Of a stretch of DNA of 64,000 bases, positions 36,301 through 51,300 are shown piece by piece. Position numbers and translations under genes: made by a program. Origin of the DNA: Antedon mediterranea (lineage: Eukaryota; Echinodermata; Crinoidea; Comatulida; Antedonidae); assembly GCF_964355755.1 (NCBI RefSeq), contig NC_092672.1, positions 10,166,501 through 10,230,500 of the forward strand. The letters run 5' to 3'. How positions within the stretch are numbered: the first letter of the stretch is position 1; each line of letters starts with the position of its first letter. The notes beneath the pieces are model-generated. The model was not told the origin of the DNA. It saw only the letters and a list, made by a program, of their open reading frames with translations, and searched no databases.

Positions 36301-39300
36301 TCAATACGGTCGTATACTGAATCATACTATACAGGGCCATATATTTGAATACACCGAATGACGTCACTAACGCTGCTCTTCCTTCTCTGAAATGAAATAG
36401 ATGAAATGATATTGTAAGAGCAATAGACAGATATATTTGTTTTTAAGTCTATGTATTTTTAAATGTTCAGACTAATTGAAAGGTAGTGTTATATATTGTG
36501 TGATGAATTTGATCTGATCTGATCTGAATCTGAAGTTTACAACGCAAAAACAAGAAGCTAGACTAATAGACGCTACTTTTAGTAGTGTTACTGTATTTAT
36601 ATTTTTTATTTATATTACAATAATCACTAACAAATTCTACGAGAAACATAAACTTTTAATTATTATTTTAATATGTGCATCTGGGTTTCTTACTGTTAAT
36701 GTATAAATCCAAAGGCAAATTACTGAAAAATGACAATGCTGTGGGTATCAGTGGCTGGATCTCAATGGAGATCTCAATGGAGATATACTGTTAATGTATA
36801 TATACATAAATATAATTTTTACATTTTTGTTTTGTTTTTCTTCTTCTCCTTAACTTTATTTCATTATTCTCTTTTTGATATTTGTTTTTCAAAGAGTCTT
36901 ACGACTACACTTTCTTTGTTAGATCCCTGCAATATTGTATTTAATAATGTAAATATATATTGCTAAATACTGTAAAAACTGGCTAATATGGTAAAAAAAA
37001 TCATAGAACGGATTCACGGTTCACGGTTTTCCAGAGATGTTAAATTTATGTGCCTAAACGTATTCTACAAACATTCTAAAATTGATTCCTAGGACTTTCA
37101 GCTATCTAAGTTAAAGGATAATCCTCGTTTTTATGTTAAGTCTTCTTAAGAAACTGTTATATACTGCAGCAACTGTTCAATTCAGATCTTGACCTAAATA
37201 GTAATAACCTGTATGCATTGCACGTCATTAAGTTTAAAATACGAGTAAAATGTGTGCATAAATAAACCATCTACGTCATTAAACATTTGTCTGCATATAT
37301 GTTAATATTGCTTGTAGATAATTAACATTTAGAAAAATATCTGTAATATATTTGTAAATATAGGTCTAATATATAATAATTATTTTGTCAGCACAAACAC
37401 ACAAAAAACAATGCAAGAATATGAAGTTGTTTTATTATCTGACATGGATTACAAATGTTTGTATACATAAGATGCCCCAGTGTCCCCTTAAAGGAGTTCT
37501 ACTGTAAGTCTTCAATATTCAAATGATCAGTATATTTTAAGTATGTAATAATTGGTTACGTACTTGATAAGCGTAGGTACACAACTGATGTTTGGTGTCT
37601 TTGATGTAAAAGGCGATGCCACCGAAGCCTCTGCTTCCGACAACGATATCCCAGCATGAGCCATCTTGAGGGCGCCACAGTCGTTAGCTCCATCACCACA
37701 CATACCAACAATGTAACTACAAAATAATGTTTTTTTTTTATGATTTTCTTTTAGGAGGGAAAGTGAGGGAGACATTATCTTCAATTCATTACTTTAATCT
37801 ATCAATCACCATTGCACTGGTATTACTAACATTTAGGAATCTCGCAGTAAAAATCATGACTTTACAACAATTTTTAACCAAGATAGAAAATTCTTACTTT
37901 TTATTGATATGCCGTAAGTTTACCAATGTTTAAAAACTATAATAAACTTACTCGAGCTTTTGCAGAGCCTCGACTAATTGAGTTTTTTGATCCGGAGACA
38001 TACGTGCAAACACACATCCCTTCAATGCAACCTTTGTGGAGGAAAAACAACAATAGCAGACAGAAAATAATTAAGAAATTATAATTCATATAATTAATAC
38101 TTTTTCTATTTTTGGTGGAGTTGCTTTAAAAACAACTGTTTATTTACAGGTAATCTTGTTATGGCCATTTTCATAATGTAACTATATTCAAGATTCAAGA
38201 TTCAAAGATTCAAACTTTATTCTCATTCATTTCTGGAAATTCCATTGCTTGCATTAAAAATTACAGAACAACAACAATTGGAATTACATTACAATATTTC
38301 AACATATTTGATTATATATATGCGTAAAATGCGTATTAATCAATTCATTTGTGTTTACCATAACGTTCTTACCCTCGGTAATAATTCTGGAAAATGCTCA
38401 TGTATAGCAGCAAATGATTTTCCATCAACAATGAAGTGACATCCATCATCGGTTGAAGAATCGGTTTCACATATTGTAATGGCAATGTTTTCGTTAGACT
38501 AGACGTGAGAGATTGTAAAAAGAAATTATTTTATTTTAAACAACTTTAGGATTTGTCTGTAATTATGAAGAAAATAAATTAAATTTATCAATGCTTTAAC
38601 TAGTCGTCAGAAAGATGGATATTCCAAACAAAACAAACAAATGTGTAAAAGAATACTGTAATCATAAAATACCAAAATATTACAATAGAGGGCGGTCTAC
38701 ATCCGGTTTTAGTTTATACTTTTAACGAGTTAATTGAAAGGTTCTCCATATTTTTCTTCTTATTATAATTTTTAGTTCAAAAAACATGAGTGACGAGTAA
38801 TTAAATATTATTTTATTTTTAAATCTTGCAATTAGATCTTTTAAAATGCTATTAGGCCTATACGTCAGACGGTTTCATGAATATACTTTTCTGAACACGA
38901 TCTTTATTAATAAATAACTACCTACCTCAATACGACTGTTTGTTTCAACTGATGCACTGTGTGCAGGACTAGGCTTCGATGTATCGTGGACAGGATAGTA
39001 GGCAATTGTAGCCTTTTCACCCGGTTTCGACGGTGGCTTAGCCTCGATTTCAAGGATCTTATCATTTCGGTTTATCATGCCACATTTCTTTGCAACACTA
39101 AGTGCAGTAAGTTTGTTATCACCTTTGATATAAATAATGTAAGAAGATTTTCCACATGGTAAACAAATAATACTCTTTATATCGTCCTTAAGCTTAACTG
39201 AAAATGGAGGGATTTCGGACCAACTTCAGTCAGCAATAGCGCATACGCAGAACTGCACAATAGTGAAACAAGTTATTTCACGTTCACAAATTCTGTCTTA

Positions 39301-42300
39301 GTATCATCATTCCTGTAGGCTTATATATTATTATTGTTCACCATCCATGGCCTCAAATTGATAGATGTAACCGAAAGCAACATTTAAATATTTGTATAAA
39401 TGTAGTTATAACAAAAGACTTACCAGTTACCATAATGGTTCTGATATTGGCGTCGTTTAGTTCGTGAATGACTGGGGTAGTTTCAGGTTTTAATGTATTC
39501 TGCATTATAAGTAGTCCAAGAAATCGCAATTGACACTCAACTTTGTCTCTGTACAGTAAACAAGAGAAAACAACTCTATTAATCAAACAAATCGATGACA
39601 GAAAACAAAAACAATATTTTATTCAAATAGATAACAATATGTGTATTCCAATGCCGGAAGAAAAAAGTTTAGTGGAAACAGGGATGGACAAAGTGATGAA
39701 GGTCTTGAAAACAGTTTGTGTGAATTATCACGAAATTAAAATTCAATAATAGATTGTTGTGAATTGTACCTATATTATTAAAAATTCATACTATGGTGAT
39801 GACAATCATGGTAACAGAAGTAATAGTGTTAGGCTACCTTTGCAGATTCTGTAGTTTTTCCCATGGTAGTCTTTCACCCAGCGGTCTCCATGCTAACGCT
39901 AAAACGCGTAATCCATGATAGGTGTGTTCTCGGAGAACCGAATAAAAATCTTCTGGAACTAATTTTGGGAGAACAAAAATATTAATAGTTTTTTTTGTGT
40001 TTGTTATTTTTAATTTTAAATTGTATATCAAAAGCAGTTAAGCTTTGTTACAGACATTTGTGGTTTACATAATATGAATGGAAAATGAAAGTGTGTGAAT
40101 CCTAGATTTACCCGTGTTTGGATCGCTGAGTGAAGCTATCATTTCAGGAGCGCCTTTGACATAAACTTCCATGTCTGGGGAACCAGCCTTCTGTGTTATG
40201 ACACTCATTCTTTGAAGATCAGAAGCAAATGGAAATTGTCGAACAATGCCGATTTCCTTAATTCCCTACGTAAGAAGAAAGTATATCATTTTATTAATTT
40301 AAAAAAACAATATATTTTGACAAAATGTGTATTTGAAAAATGTCTCAATTGAGATGTAGTACTAAGAGGACTGTCATTCCAAGGAAATTGTTAGAATGGT
40401 CAAAATGTGGTTGCGCCCTCAATCGTTCCTTTGGTGATTAACTGTGATTTCTGGTACTTGTGTTGATTTATTTTTTGTTTTGTTTCTGTTAATTTGTTTT
40501 AGTGTTGATCCTCGAATTTGTCTATTATTTGTTATTGTATCTTACATCTTTTTCCCAAGGTGTAACGCTTCCATTGAGCTGATGTGCAGGAGGTCTGACG
40601 ATTGTGTGAACAGGAATAGAAAACCCAGTGTCATCGTCCTCTGACGCATCTTCAAGATGCTGAAAAATAATACAATACAATACAACCTCTTGTTAATTGT
40701 TGATAATATACCGTATATAAATAATAATTAATACAAATATATAATTGATTTTTTAATTGGTATTCTCAAAACACATTGAATCAATCAAACATTAATCCGT
40801 GCATTATTACTATTTGATATGTTTGTTTTGTCAATCAATTCAAAGATGAATCAAAAACTAAACAGCGGCACGAAATATATTTCACCTGTTTAGTCTCAGA
40901 CAAGGAATGTTTGTACATTGCCGTCAATATTCTTAATATCCAATTCTCATTTCTGGGGAACATAATATTTGTTAGAAGTGTTAACAATCCCGACGGTTTA
41001 TCGATTCAATAGATATTTCCGGAATTATGTTATATGCAGCTGAAGCTTACCCACTGGACAGCTTGAAACATCTGTAGATCTAGAGGGTCCCCGTGAAGTT
41101 TTCCGTCTATCCTAGTCAGTGAATGACTTGTAGCCATCGCAACGACAAACGGTCCAAACGGAAGCCTGGTGGCGTCCTCAATCATCATAAAGCTATTATT
41201 TGATTTACAAATAAATGAAATGTTAACGGATTTGTATTGTATTGTATATATCAAGTAGGCCTATATATATATATATATTTTTTTTAATTATTTTTTTTAA
41301 CCTTTCTTCAATTCATAAGATAGGCTTATATAAATTTTTATAAATCCGTACTGTACTACTACGCCTCGCAAGCTCCTAGTTCATTTAATAAAGAATGCGT
41401 ATTGTGTTTACTAACAATTTAAAAATTCAATCAAGATTATTCTGTGTAGTCCTACACTCACGAGAAGTAAATGAACCGTGACGACGTCATTTTGTTAAAC
41501 CTACTTTAGCGGGAGATGCCAGGCTTAGCCGATCATTCACTCTTTTCTAATCTAACATTAATGTAGTACATTTTCCTCCAAATTTAACTTAAAACTTATG
41601 TTTAAAAGATGTTATACCCAAATGGTTGTTGACGTCTGTTCGCCATTTAATTCTATTATCATTTGTGTTTAGCAAACGACATGAAAACAGGCTGATAATT
41701 ATAAACAACATGCAATATACAGCCACTTCGGAATACATCAAAAGAATATCATGCAGGTGCAAACACTAGTTTAGTGGAAAGGTAGGCCCGAAAACAAAAC
41801 GTGTTATGCTGATCTATCGCAAGGCACGCCTAAGGTGTTGTAATCATGTCATGTTATAATGAGTTTATTAAACTGATTTAAAAAAAGTGTTTAAATATAT
41901 TCTTAAGTGTGCAATATATTAAAACATTGCGAGTGTATTTTATTGCCGTTGTCCTAAATAAGTGTTAAAATAGTCTTCAGTGTGTATAATATTATATTAA
42001 AACAATGAGAGTGTTAAGTTAATGACTCAAAAATGTGCTAATATATTCTTCAGTGTACAATATTATACGTTCAAGGTTTAAACAACAAATGTTGACAGAT
42101 GCTTTTTTTTTTGTTTTTCTATCAACGGGTCTATCAACAAATTTGAAAAAGATTTACAGACTGGGCAGCAACAAAATAACCTCCATGCAGGCAAAGAGAT
42201 GGGCGATGTGTAATTGGGGTAAATTGGTCAAATTAATGAAATATTATTTTTAATCAAGCTAAATCCAGTACAAAGACACACGCAAATTGGTAAGATAATT

Positions 42301-45300
42301 TTTTATATTGTTTTTTTTTTTCAATTATTGTTTGACAAGGGTCGTTTCGCATGCACAGTTTTGCCGATCTTTAATTAAGAGGTGCAACGGATGCGTTTAA
42401 AGTATGATATAATGCCTAGTAGGCTTACCTTTAAAATGTTATACCCACCTTGTGTTATCAATGTTGAGGTTTACATCACCATGATTTCGGAAATAGTTCA
42501 TAAGACTATTGATACATCGGAAAGAAAGCAAAAGTACAGACATACGTACTGTAGCATGCATGAAAGAATATTCATCAATTATGCAAATTATTGCTTATGA
42601 ATATTAATCAACTTACACCTTGTTTCGAAAATTATTATACATTCCATACTACTATTCTTTCATAGATGAGGAAAGTTACTAAACACTGATGATCTATTTC
42701 ATTATGCAAACTAACCAGTGACCAGCGCATGTGCGGCAACCACTTTAGCGAACAAGTTTTGTTGAAACGTATTTCTGTTAGCTTTCGTGTAATTTTAATA
42801 ACCAAGATATTGACATCCAATACTGAACATCGAATGTTCGACTGCAGTATTCCTCTTGAGGGTTCTGAACTAGAAAATTCACATGTTTGTTTCAATTAAT
42901 TTATTATTTATTTATTTTTAATTTATTTATTTGTATTGCAAAATACGAGTCTGATAAAAATGGAAAGTGTTAATAACACAAATCATACACAAAAAGAAAA
43001 TTGTGAGATAGGACACTATTTGCAGATTAAATTGCATGTGACCAATGTAAAGGAACACGCCAACTCGGCTTGTGAAGACAGAAGAGACTGACTTTAATGG
43101 GCATCCAATCATCATCATGTTGTAGCTTTCCTCATCTTTTTTCAAAGACCATTTTTAAACATAGTAAATATATAACCAAACGATACAATAACACAAGTGC
43201 AAATAACCGTGTGGCTATCATGGCGAACATGCAAATACACATAAATACCATATTTAAAATATTTCTATAACTTACATTTCGGTCTTTACCGGGGAAACGC
43301 CAAACAATTCAAGGTGATCTTCGGTTAAAGTACCAGTCTAAAAAGCAATATCATTAGTTATAGTTTCTCTACTCTTAGAGTTTCTCTTCTGTATATATAA
43401 ACTCTAAAAGTACAAGACTATGACATTATGACAGCAGTTCAAGAATAAATTGTGCCTTCTAGTGAGCGCTTTGTCTACATTATCAAACTGATATAGAAAT
43501 GATGACGCCATATCACATTTTGAGCACATCACATTTTTTTTGTCAAACTAATTTGATAGTGTTGACAGAGCTTTAGATTATATACATACCTTGTCAAAGC
43601 AGACAACATCTAACATACCACTAACGTTGATTCTCTGAGGGCTTATGCAGAATATACCCAGCGCTCTCAAACGTCGCTGAGCATACACCATACCGATCGT
43701 CAAAGCGGCTGGCAAGGCCGGTGGAACGGCGATAGTGAATACGTCTAAAGCCTTGGTTATGATATCCTTTACCGAGTTCTAAACGGTGGAGAAAAATAAT
43801 TTGTATAATATATAAATAAAGGTACGTAGCTGTAATTTATATTTGTTTATATACTACAACGCAAATCTCCTAACAATTGTGGCCAAATGATTTCAATATT
43901 ATGCTTTTAATTATAGTGCCGGTTTACACAAGATATAATTAATCTGCTTTTCCTTCCCGTTCTCTTTCACCTCTAAAATTAGTAAAATCACGTTTCGATC
44001 CTTTTCGTTTCTGGTGTAAATTATAGCTTACCTTGTGCACTATTTTTATAGTTACAACGTAGATGGCGCCAATAAAAGCTGAAAAATAAATAATTAAAAT
44101 AAATTTGATCAACGCACTTGGATTTTAATTTCTTAATCATCTAACAATGTATGTTTTTATGGGGTTTTTGTAATGATGATTTTTCAATTTGTCGTCCTGA
44201 ATTCTATTTTTGCACACTTGTGCAATTGTTTATTTGTATAAATCTCTAGTTATCTTTATTTTCAATATAGCCTATTATAAAATATAAACAAAATCTTAAA
44301 TAGACTCCCTCTGTCGCCCTTATTATCTCTATTATCAGAAACTACCTGTGTGAAGAATTAAAATAATCCTATTAGATTTGCTTTTATCTTACCCAGACAG
44401 GCCAGAACACATATAAATCGTATGGCATCACGGAATAACTTGAAATCCATTGGACGAGGGTAAAGAATGGCTTGCACTAGTGCACCCTTACTGGTTGAAA
44501 ATCCTGCAAAGAAATGTGAAACTTTTAATTTCTTAATGTTGACTCCTAAAAAAACACTTTTCTGTGAAAAAGGAAATATACATTTTAAAATATCTTCCTG
44601 TTAAGGGGTATATTGTTAGTCGCGTGCAAACGCGACTCTACAGAGCTCACTATGTCGGTAAACTTAACTATTTTTAGCACGCGACTACAGCCATGTATAA
44701 TGGCCTTATTTATTTTTTGATAACCATAATGTGTACATCAGAATCTAGACTTGCCCCAAGGCTGTATGTATTGTCTTTTTTATGTCCACACGTCGTCGTT
44801 TTGATTTTTGTCTGAAAATCCAAACTCAAGTAATACACGTATGAAACGCCATATGTGCAAAAATATTTATATTTTTACTAACATTAAGACAAAACTCCGT
44901 CTGGAGCCCAGACTAATCAGAATCCGGTTTTCCGGTCTTTATGGGCATATCACATCCTTTAAAAGTGTGCATACAAATCAACCGTTCAGAGATTCGGCAA
45001 GAATCTTAAAGGATTTGACGAAATTCAGTCATTAATTATTATACAAGAGTATAGCAAGAGTGAGTATAGGAAATTTAAACTTCTTACACGTATAGAAGAT
45101 TATGTTTCACTTACCAGTCCGTACAACAACAGCCAGTAAACTATCCCGGCCACTGCGTCTTGCTTGAAGAAGTTCAGTACCACAGAATAAGGTATGTCGT
45201 TTGTGAGCATCTGAGTTGTAAATGGAACTCTTCTCTGGCGCTGCATCGCGGTCCACCGGTAAATTTGTTTTAATAATTGGTACCGATTCACCTGAATTTA

Positions 45301-48300
45301 ATATAAGTAAGTAAGTTATGAATATATACTTTTGGTTTTCAGGCACTCTGTAAGTTGGTCCATCGTTAGCCAGAATGTGTGACATTGTTGATCGATAGTA
45401 CAATATTTCCGAAGTAGTCTATCGGTCAATCAATTCCACATCCATAAATTACGTTTAGATCTATATGAATTTAGCGTTTTCTCACTTGAAATAGTTGCAT
45501 TGCTACCCTATTAACTATTATCAAATTATTCAATGTTCTTTTCGGGGTAATACTAATTATATTATTAAACAGAAATAATTACTTGATCGAAAAAAAAAAA
45601 ATTTAGAATAGAAAGATATAGCATATGGATAAGAAGGTTTGTCACTTAGGGTGGATATCTACGATTGGTAAAAACCTATATAACGTACCTGTTAGCATAC
45701 TTTCATTCATAATACAAGTGCCACTGATTAGCACTGCATCACAGCTCATTCTACATCCACAAATCGGCAGTTCTATGACATCACCGGGAACTAGATTACT
45801 TTCATCAACTTCTTCAAACTGATCTCCTCCGCGGCATACTGTAACCTTTGAAGACGACTTCACCATTTCTCGTAGATCTTTGCTTTGCTGTGTTGTGTTA
45901 AATGATATTAATTGTTAAATGATTTTTGTTACTAACAGATGGACTTTTTATGATTATTTTTAACGTACTATAAACGGCATTTCCTCCTACATGTAGGCCT
46001 ACCTATACATTGCTATCGACCTACGTGAATCAGTAAGAAGACAATGATATCTTAACATACAGTATAAACAATTTTGATACGCTTAAACTACCACCAATAA
46101 AACGTCTAGATAACCTGAGAGACTTGTTTAGCCATTAGTTTTACATTATTGTATTATATAATTATTATATAATTATTTTAAATGTTTCCAAGATTATCGT
46201 AGCTCAAAATGTGTAACTTTTTCCCCTCCTACCCTCGGAAATTACAGTAGTTATCATTTTTGGTAAGGAGAAAACGAGAAAATGTCGACCATAAATGGGA
46301 AGTTATCAATAGGGGTATTCTACAGGTTAATTATCAGGGGTCCCTTTAGGAATAAGGGCTTTAACAAGGGCGTGTATCAAAAGTTTAAATAGGAAAACAA
46401 GGGCAGTAACCTCCTCCTTTTCGTGTTAAGTGTAGTAATCTTCAGTAACACCTGTATATAATTATTTCAGTTACAGTATTTGTACAGCCATAATCCTGAC
46501 TTACCTTCCTTGTGCTGTAGACAGTTAGTGAAATCGATACGAGCGACATCATAAGAATTGCAACAGAGAAGTATATATAGTTGTAGGCGAAAATCCATAA
46601 ACACACACTAAACACTTGGAATACGTAAAAAGGGTTTAAAGCCTGTACAAATAAATATGACATTAAAAAGATGTTAGAGCAAAATGTGATTCTAATATTC
46701 TAATTATGTGCAAGTCATACAGTAGGCCTACATCTATAGAGATTTACAGATGTTAGTGAATCAAATAAAATATACTAAATGTATAATTAAAATGTCATAT
46801 CTGCTTATTCCCTTATTTTATAAAGTCTATAAAAATTATAATAATATTAAAATTTCTTTAAACAAAATTTAATTTTCTATCATTCATTTATAATGTTGAA
46901 AATGAGTTAGGATTCTCAGTGTTTTGCTGTTACAGCTATGATACAAAATCAGAAAAAGTATTATACAAAATATAAATGCGACCGAAATGAGAAGTATGAT
47001 CATATAGCCAACCTGCCATTAGTATTAGCCATTAATTAGGTTTTAAATGCAATATAATGATATAAATTTGAACTCTAAGTACTGTTATCCTACCTCCTGA
47101 AAAAATAGTACAGGTATTGGTCGAAGTTCCACGTTTATTTTGTTTGCACCATACAGTTCTTTTCTAGAGTAAAACAGTAATACATTATATCTATTTACCA
47201 ATAAGTTTAGATAATATTGATAAAAGATACAAAAAATGATGAAGATGTGTATAAGTATAACACATGAATGAAATTGATTGTATACTATAAATTGTTATAT
47301 CTATCAACTAAAAAACTTTGGACAGCCAAATCATTCATCATAATTATTTTTTAATAACTAAACGTTTAGTATTATTATTTTGTTTAATGTCACACAATAG
47401 TTATTCACGTACTCAAAACCAAAAAAATGGATCGAAAACAAAAGTATTCCCCTAAAAAAACTGTAATTGAAAGTTTTGGGTGAATTTAACAGTTTATTTA
47501 TTTTTTTTATATAAGGAAAAACAATAGTAAAACTATTCAAACCTATCCAAAGTATTTTTTTTTTATTAATCTTCATGTTTCATGTTTTTGAGGGACAATG
47601 CATATTTAAGTGACTGGCTGGAATTTTTTAAGAGACTCAACTACAATGGAGAGACGTGTGAGACGGCAGCTGCCGGTATATCTTCCACGGGGAGGTTGAT
47701 ATAGCAAACCGAGACAGATACGTGTCATAGTTTATTAATGTTTATTATAAATTATACACTTTATTGCCATGGCATGACCTTATTTAGAACTAATATATAC
47801 CATAATATATGTTTTGCAGATTTTATGGAAGAGAGAAGAACGAAAAGAGTTGTCAATTCATAGGTACCTCATTTTCTGTTCGTTTACTGAGAATCCCTTG
47901 TAGTGACTATAGAATGAACCCGTGTGTGTATTGACATCAAGACCCCTTTAAAAAAAAACAAATATTTGATAAAAACAAACGTCAACAAACCTTACACAAT
48001 ACAAAATTGGAATCTCAAATAAAAGGATTGCTGTTCTAACACATAAATAAAACATATAATGAAAAAGTAGCCCACGTTGTATGTATATTAATTTACTGAT
48101 GATGGTTCAAATATCTAGCACAATATATATTATATTCAAACAAATTTCTAAAAACTTAACTCTATTATTATGAAAATAATTTAATAACTCATCTCATATA
48201 TCATTTATATTTTCAAGGACATGTTTTATTTCTTCCGCATTACAAGTCAATTAGGATTTCACCTGCCTATAAAATGATAATTTGTTTTTATTGAACACAT

Positions 48301-51300
48301 ATATGATTTAAATGTGCCGTGGGGCTTTAGAATATGTGTGAGTGTGTTTAGATCAACAATTCAACACATAATTCCAGCTTATTTTTGTAAAATAAAAATC
48401 ATAATTCTAAACCAGACAACCCTATTTTAAAGTTCATTTCGTATTAAAATGTTGTTTAAAATGGACCTGAAATGGATTTTCGATTTTTTTCATTTTAGAA
48501 TGAGGTTTTGGGGGCTATTAGGTGTTGCTAGAATGTATATTGTTACAAAATATAAATTGGCCCTTTTGGGGAAAGCCCCATTTGAAAATCACAAAAATTC
48601 GCGGGTGACGTCACTTTGCGAATATATTCCTATCCCTCCAATTTGCAGTTTTTTGGCTATAACTCTTTAAGTCTATGGAGTATTTTCTAAAAAATGCTTG
48701 TGCATTTGCAGAAACGTATTTAGAATTTTTTTAGATAGGCCTAAAATTATTACCGTATAAACGGTTATTCATCGAGTAAATGACGATTTAAAATCTTAAA
48801 ATCAACGGTTTTTTTCTGGCAATACCGAAGTTGGCCTGGCAACGTTGTCCGGGATACAGCTCCGTGCGCAATGATGCGTATCCATATTTTCCGTTCGTGT
48901 ATTTTGTATCGTTCGTAATTTATACTGCTAAAATGTGTTAGTTTCTTTAGTTTTTAGTTTAGCAGAATTAAATTAGTAATATGAGATGATAATTTATTTG
49001 TCACGAATCAGGCAGTTCGAAAACGAATGTTATTCATATTTTACTTTGGCTTGAAAATGAGCGCAGCAAGTTGTTGATATCGCTTTGGTCCTTGGATGCA
49101 CATGAAATGGAGCCTCGCCGCATGATGTGGGTGGTGGATCGACTCCGCGCACTGGATTGGGGGCCTAGGCCTAGTAAAGGTTTGGGAGGTAGGCCTTCTA
49201 AATTCGGGTTTTAGAACAAACGAAGTACATTTTAGGGACCTATATTTCAACAACATTAGATATTGAATAAATTAGTATTAGTATCAACGCTTCGCGTATC
49301 TTTCCAGGCCGTCGATCATTCACTGACTATCGGGCGGCATACACGCTCTCGATATCATCGTGTGTATAATTATGTGACGTCGTGAATATAGAGGCTTCCG
49401 ACGGCCGTTGAAATAGAATATTGCAATGGCGTGAGTAATTTTCGCTAATTTACCATGGTATCTTAAAATTTCGTTTTTACTCAAAATACTATACATTTTG
49501 TTTTTATTTGTATGGGTTTGTGTTAATTTGATACATTTAAATAACATGTGTGAATTTCTTGAAAATTGAAATTCCATTTCAGGTCCATTTTAAAAACTGT
49601 TGATGGGAATGTTATGATATAATTTGGAACTGTATTAGTTTACGTTGGCAATTATTTCTTCAATTTTTCATCAAAAATAAAATAATCAAAACTTTAACAT
49701 CTGTTCTTTTTTATTCTGTAAAAATCCAAGGAATTGTTCCATGTTTGTTCTTGACTTATGTAACTAGAAGTATGTAGTACCACTTGCGCATGCGGAGATC
49801 AAGTGCGTTTCGTGTATTATAGCGTAACTTTCGTATGTTTCGTCGAAAGATTCCTATTTCTAATTTCAACCTTACCTTAGCTGATGGTACGATTTTTCTC
49901 CATCATTCCAAATATACTTGAGCTTTTTATACATAAAGAATCGAATCTGAAGTCTACTGGTAACCTGCGAATATAATATAGAATATAATGATAATATTTA
50001 ATATTAATATTTTTTATTTTACTTTTTGCGTTAGTTAAATAACCATGATTTTTATAGTACAGTTGAGTGTGTTATGAAACAAACAATTGGTGTTTCGTAT
50101 ATTAAGTAAAGATTGTTTCATTCAACGTGGGTGAGTTAAGAAACAATCACATGTTTAAGCTAATGAAAATGTTATATTCATTCAACAAATCAGTAAAAGT
50201 AGGGTAAATAGTACTATAGTAATAAAACAAAACAACTGACTCACAGTTCCATTTTGATTGCTCTCAACTTGTGTTTTCATTTCTGTTTTCTTTAACTGAA
50301 TGTTATCCCTATGAAATAGTCATAATGCAATTATTATTATTAATATTGTTATTATTATTATTATACAATTATGTTAGAAATAATAATTTCTTCGGGTATG
50401 TAATTACAGTTGTATTCAACATTTTAGTACGGTTTCTACAGGGCCTAGTCATAAACGATGTTCCCTTTGATAAATATGTACGTTGTAGCATACCTTTGTT
50501 TGTATACGTTTATGAAGCAACTTCAATGTTTACATAATCAAAAGTGAATCAAACTAGTCTTTTAGGATATGGTTGCATTAAGGCCAATTTACACAGACGA
50601 GTGGTAACGACAAGCCTGTCTCATAATATAGAATCTATATTTAGATTACCGTTTACCGTCTGTGTAATCTGCCCTTTATGCGGCACATCGCAGCAACTCA
50701 GAATTATGCGTTCGTTTGCCAAAATTGAGAGAGAAGAGTTAATTTTACTCTTTCACGGCATTATACATCAATTTATGTATTATCGACTACATCAACTTGG
50801 AAAATGGTTGTAGTCGCTGCTGCTACCACAACACAAATACGATTGTAAGCATGCGCAGTATTGTTTTTCTACTTACATTGGTAAAGATGTTGATGAGTAT
50901 TGAATTTGAGCAACATGCCAACGTTGGTATACATCCTATTGGATAAAAAACAACTAGCAATCTTTGTAAGTGAATACTTTATAACAGAATATGTTTTTAT
51001 TTACTATTATCGGTATGAGATTCTGACTAATTGTTCAAATGGTAGACATTAAAATTGAGCACTTTCTAAATGCTTAATTGAACTAAATTACATTATTAAG
51101 TGTGGTTTCCGTTCCACTTCTCTACTTTCCATTATTTGTAATGATGATGTGCGATTCCTTTGGTCAACTAAGTAGTTTCATTCATACTTTGTTTGCACAA
51201 AGACAAAACACATTAAAAGTATACCAACATTATTTTTAATAACAAATCATGTATTGATTGTTACATTGAAGTTAAACGTGTTGTGCGCCATCCACTTTGG

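Noticed and set aside
42927-43145. Minus-strand ORF between ATPase exons 14 and 15, considered as an extra exon
   Set aside because: No pyrimidine tract with AG upstream. Exons 14 and 15 already join in phase and the encoded family sequence is continuous without it.
45597-45642. A-run near 45590 as a processed-gene poly(A) tail
   Set aside because: Only ~11 A residues and no coding or retroelement sequence beside it.
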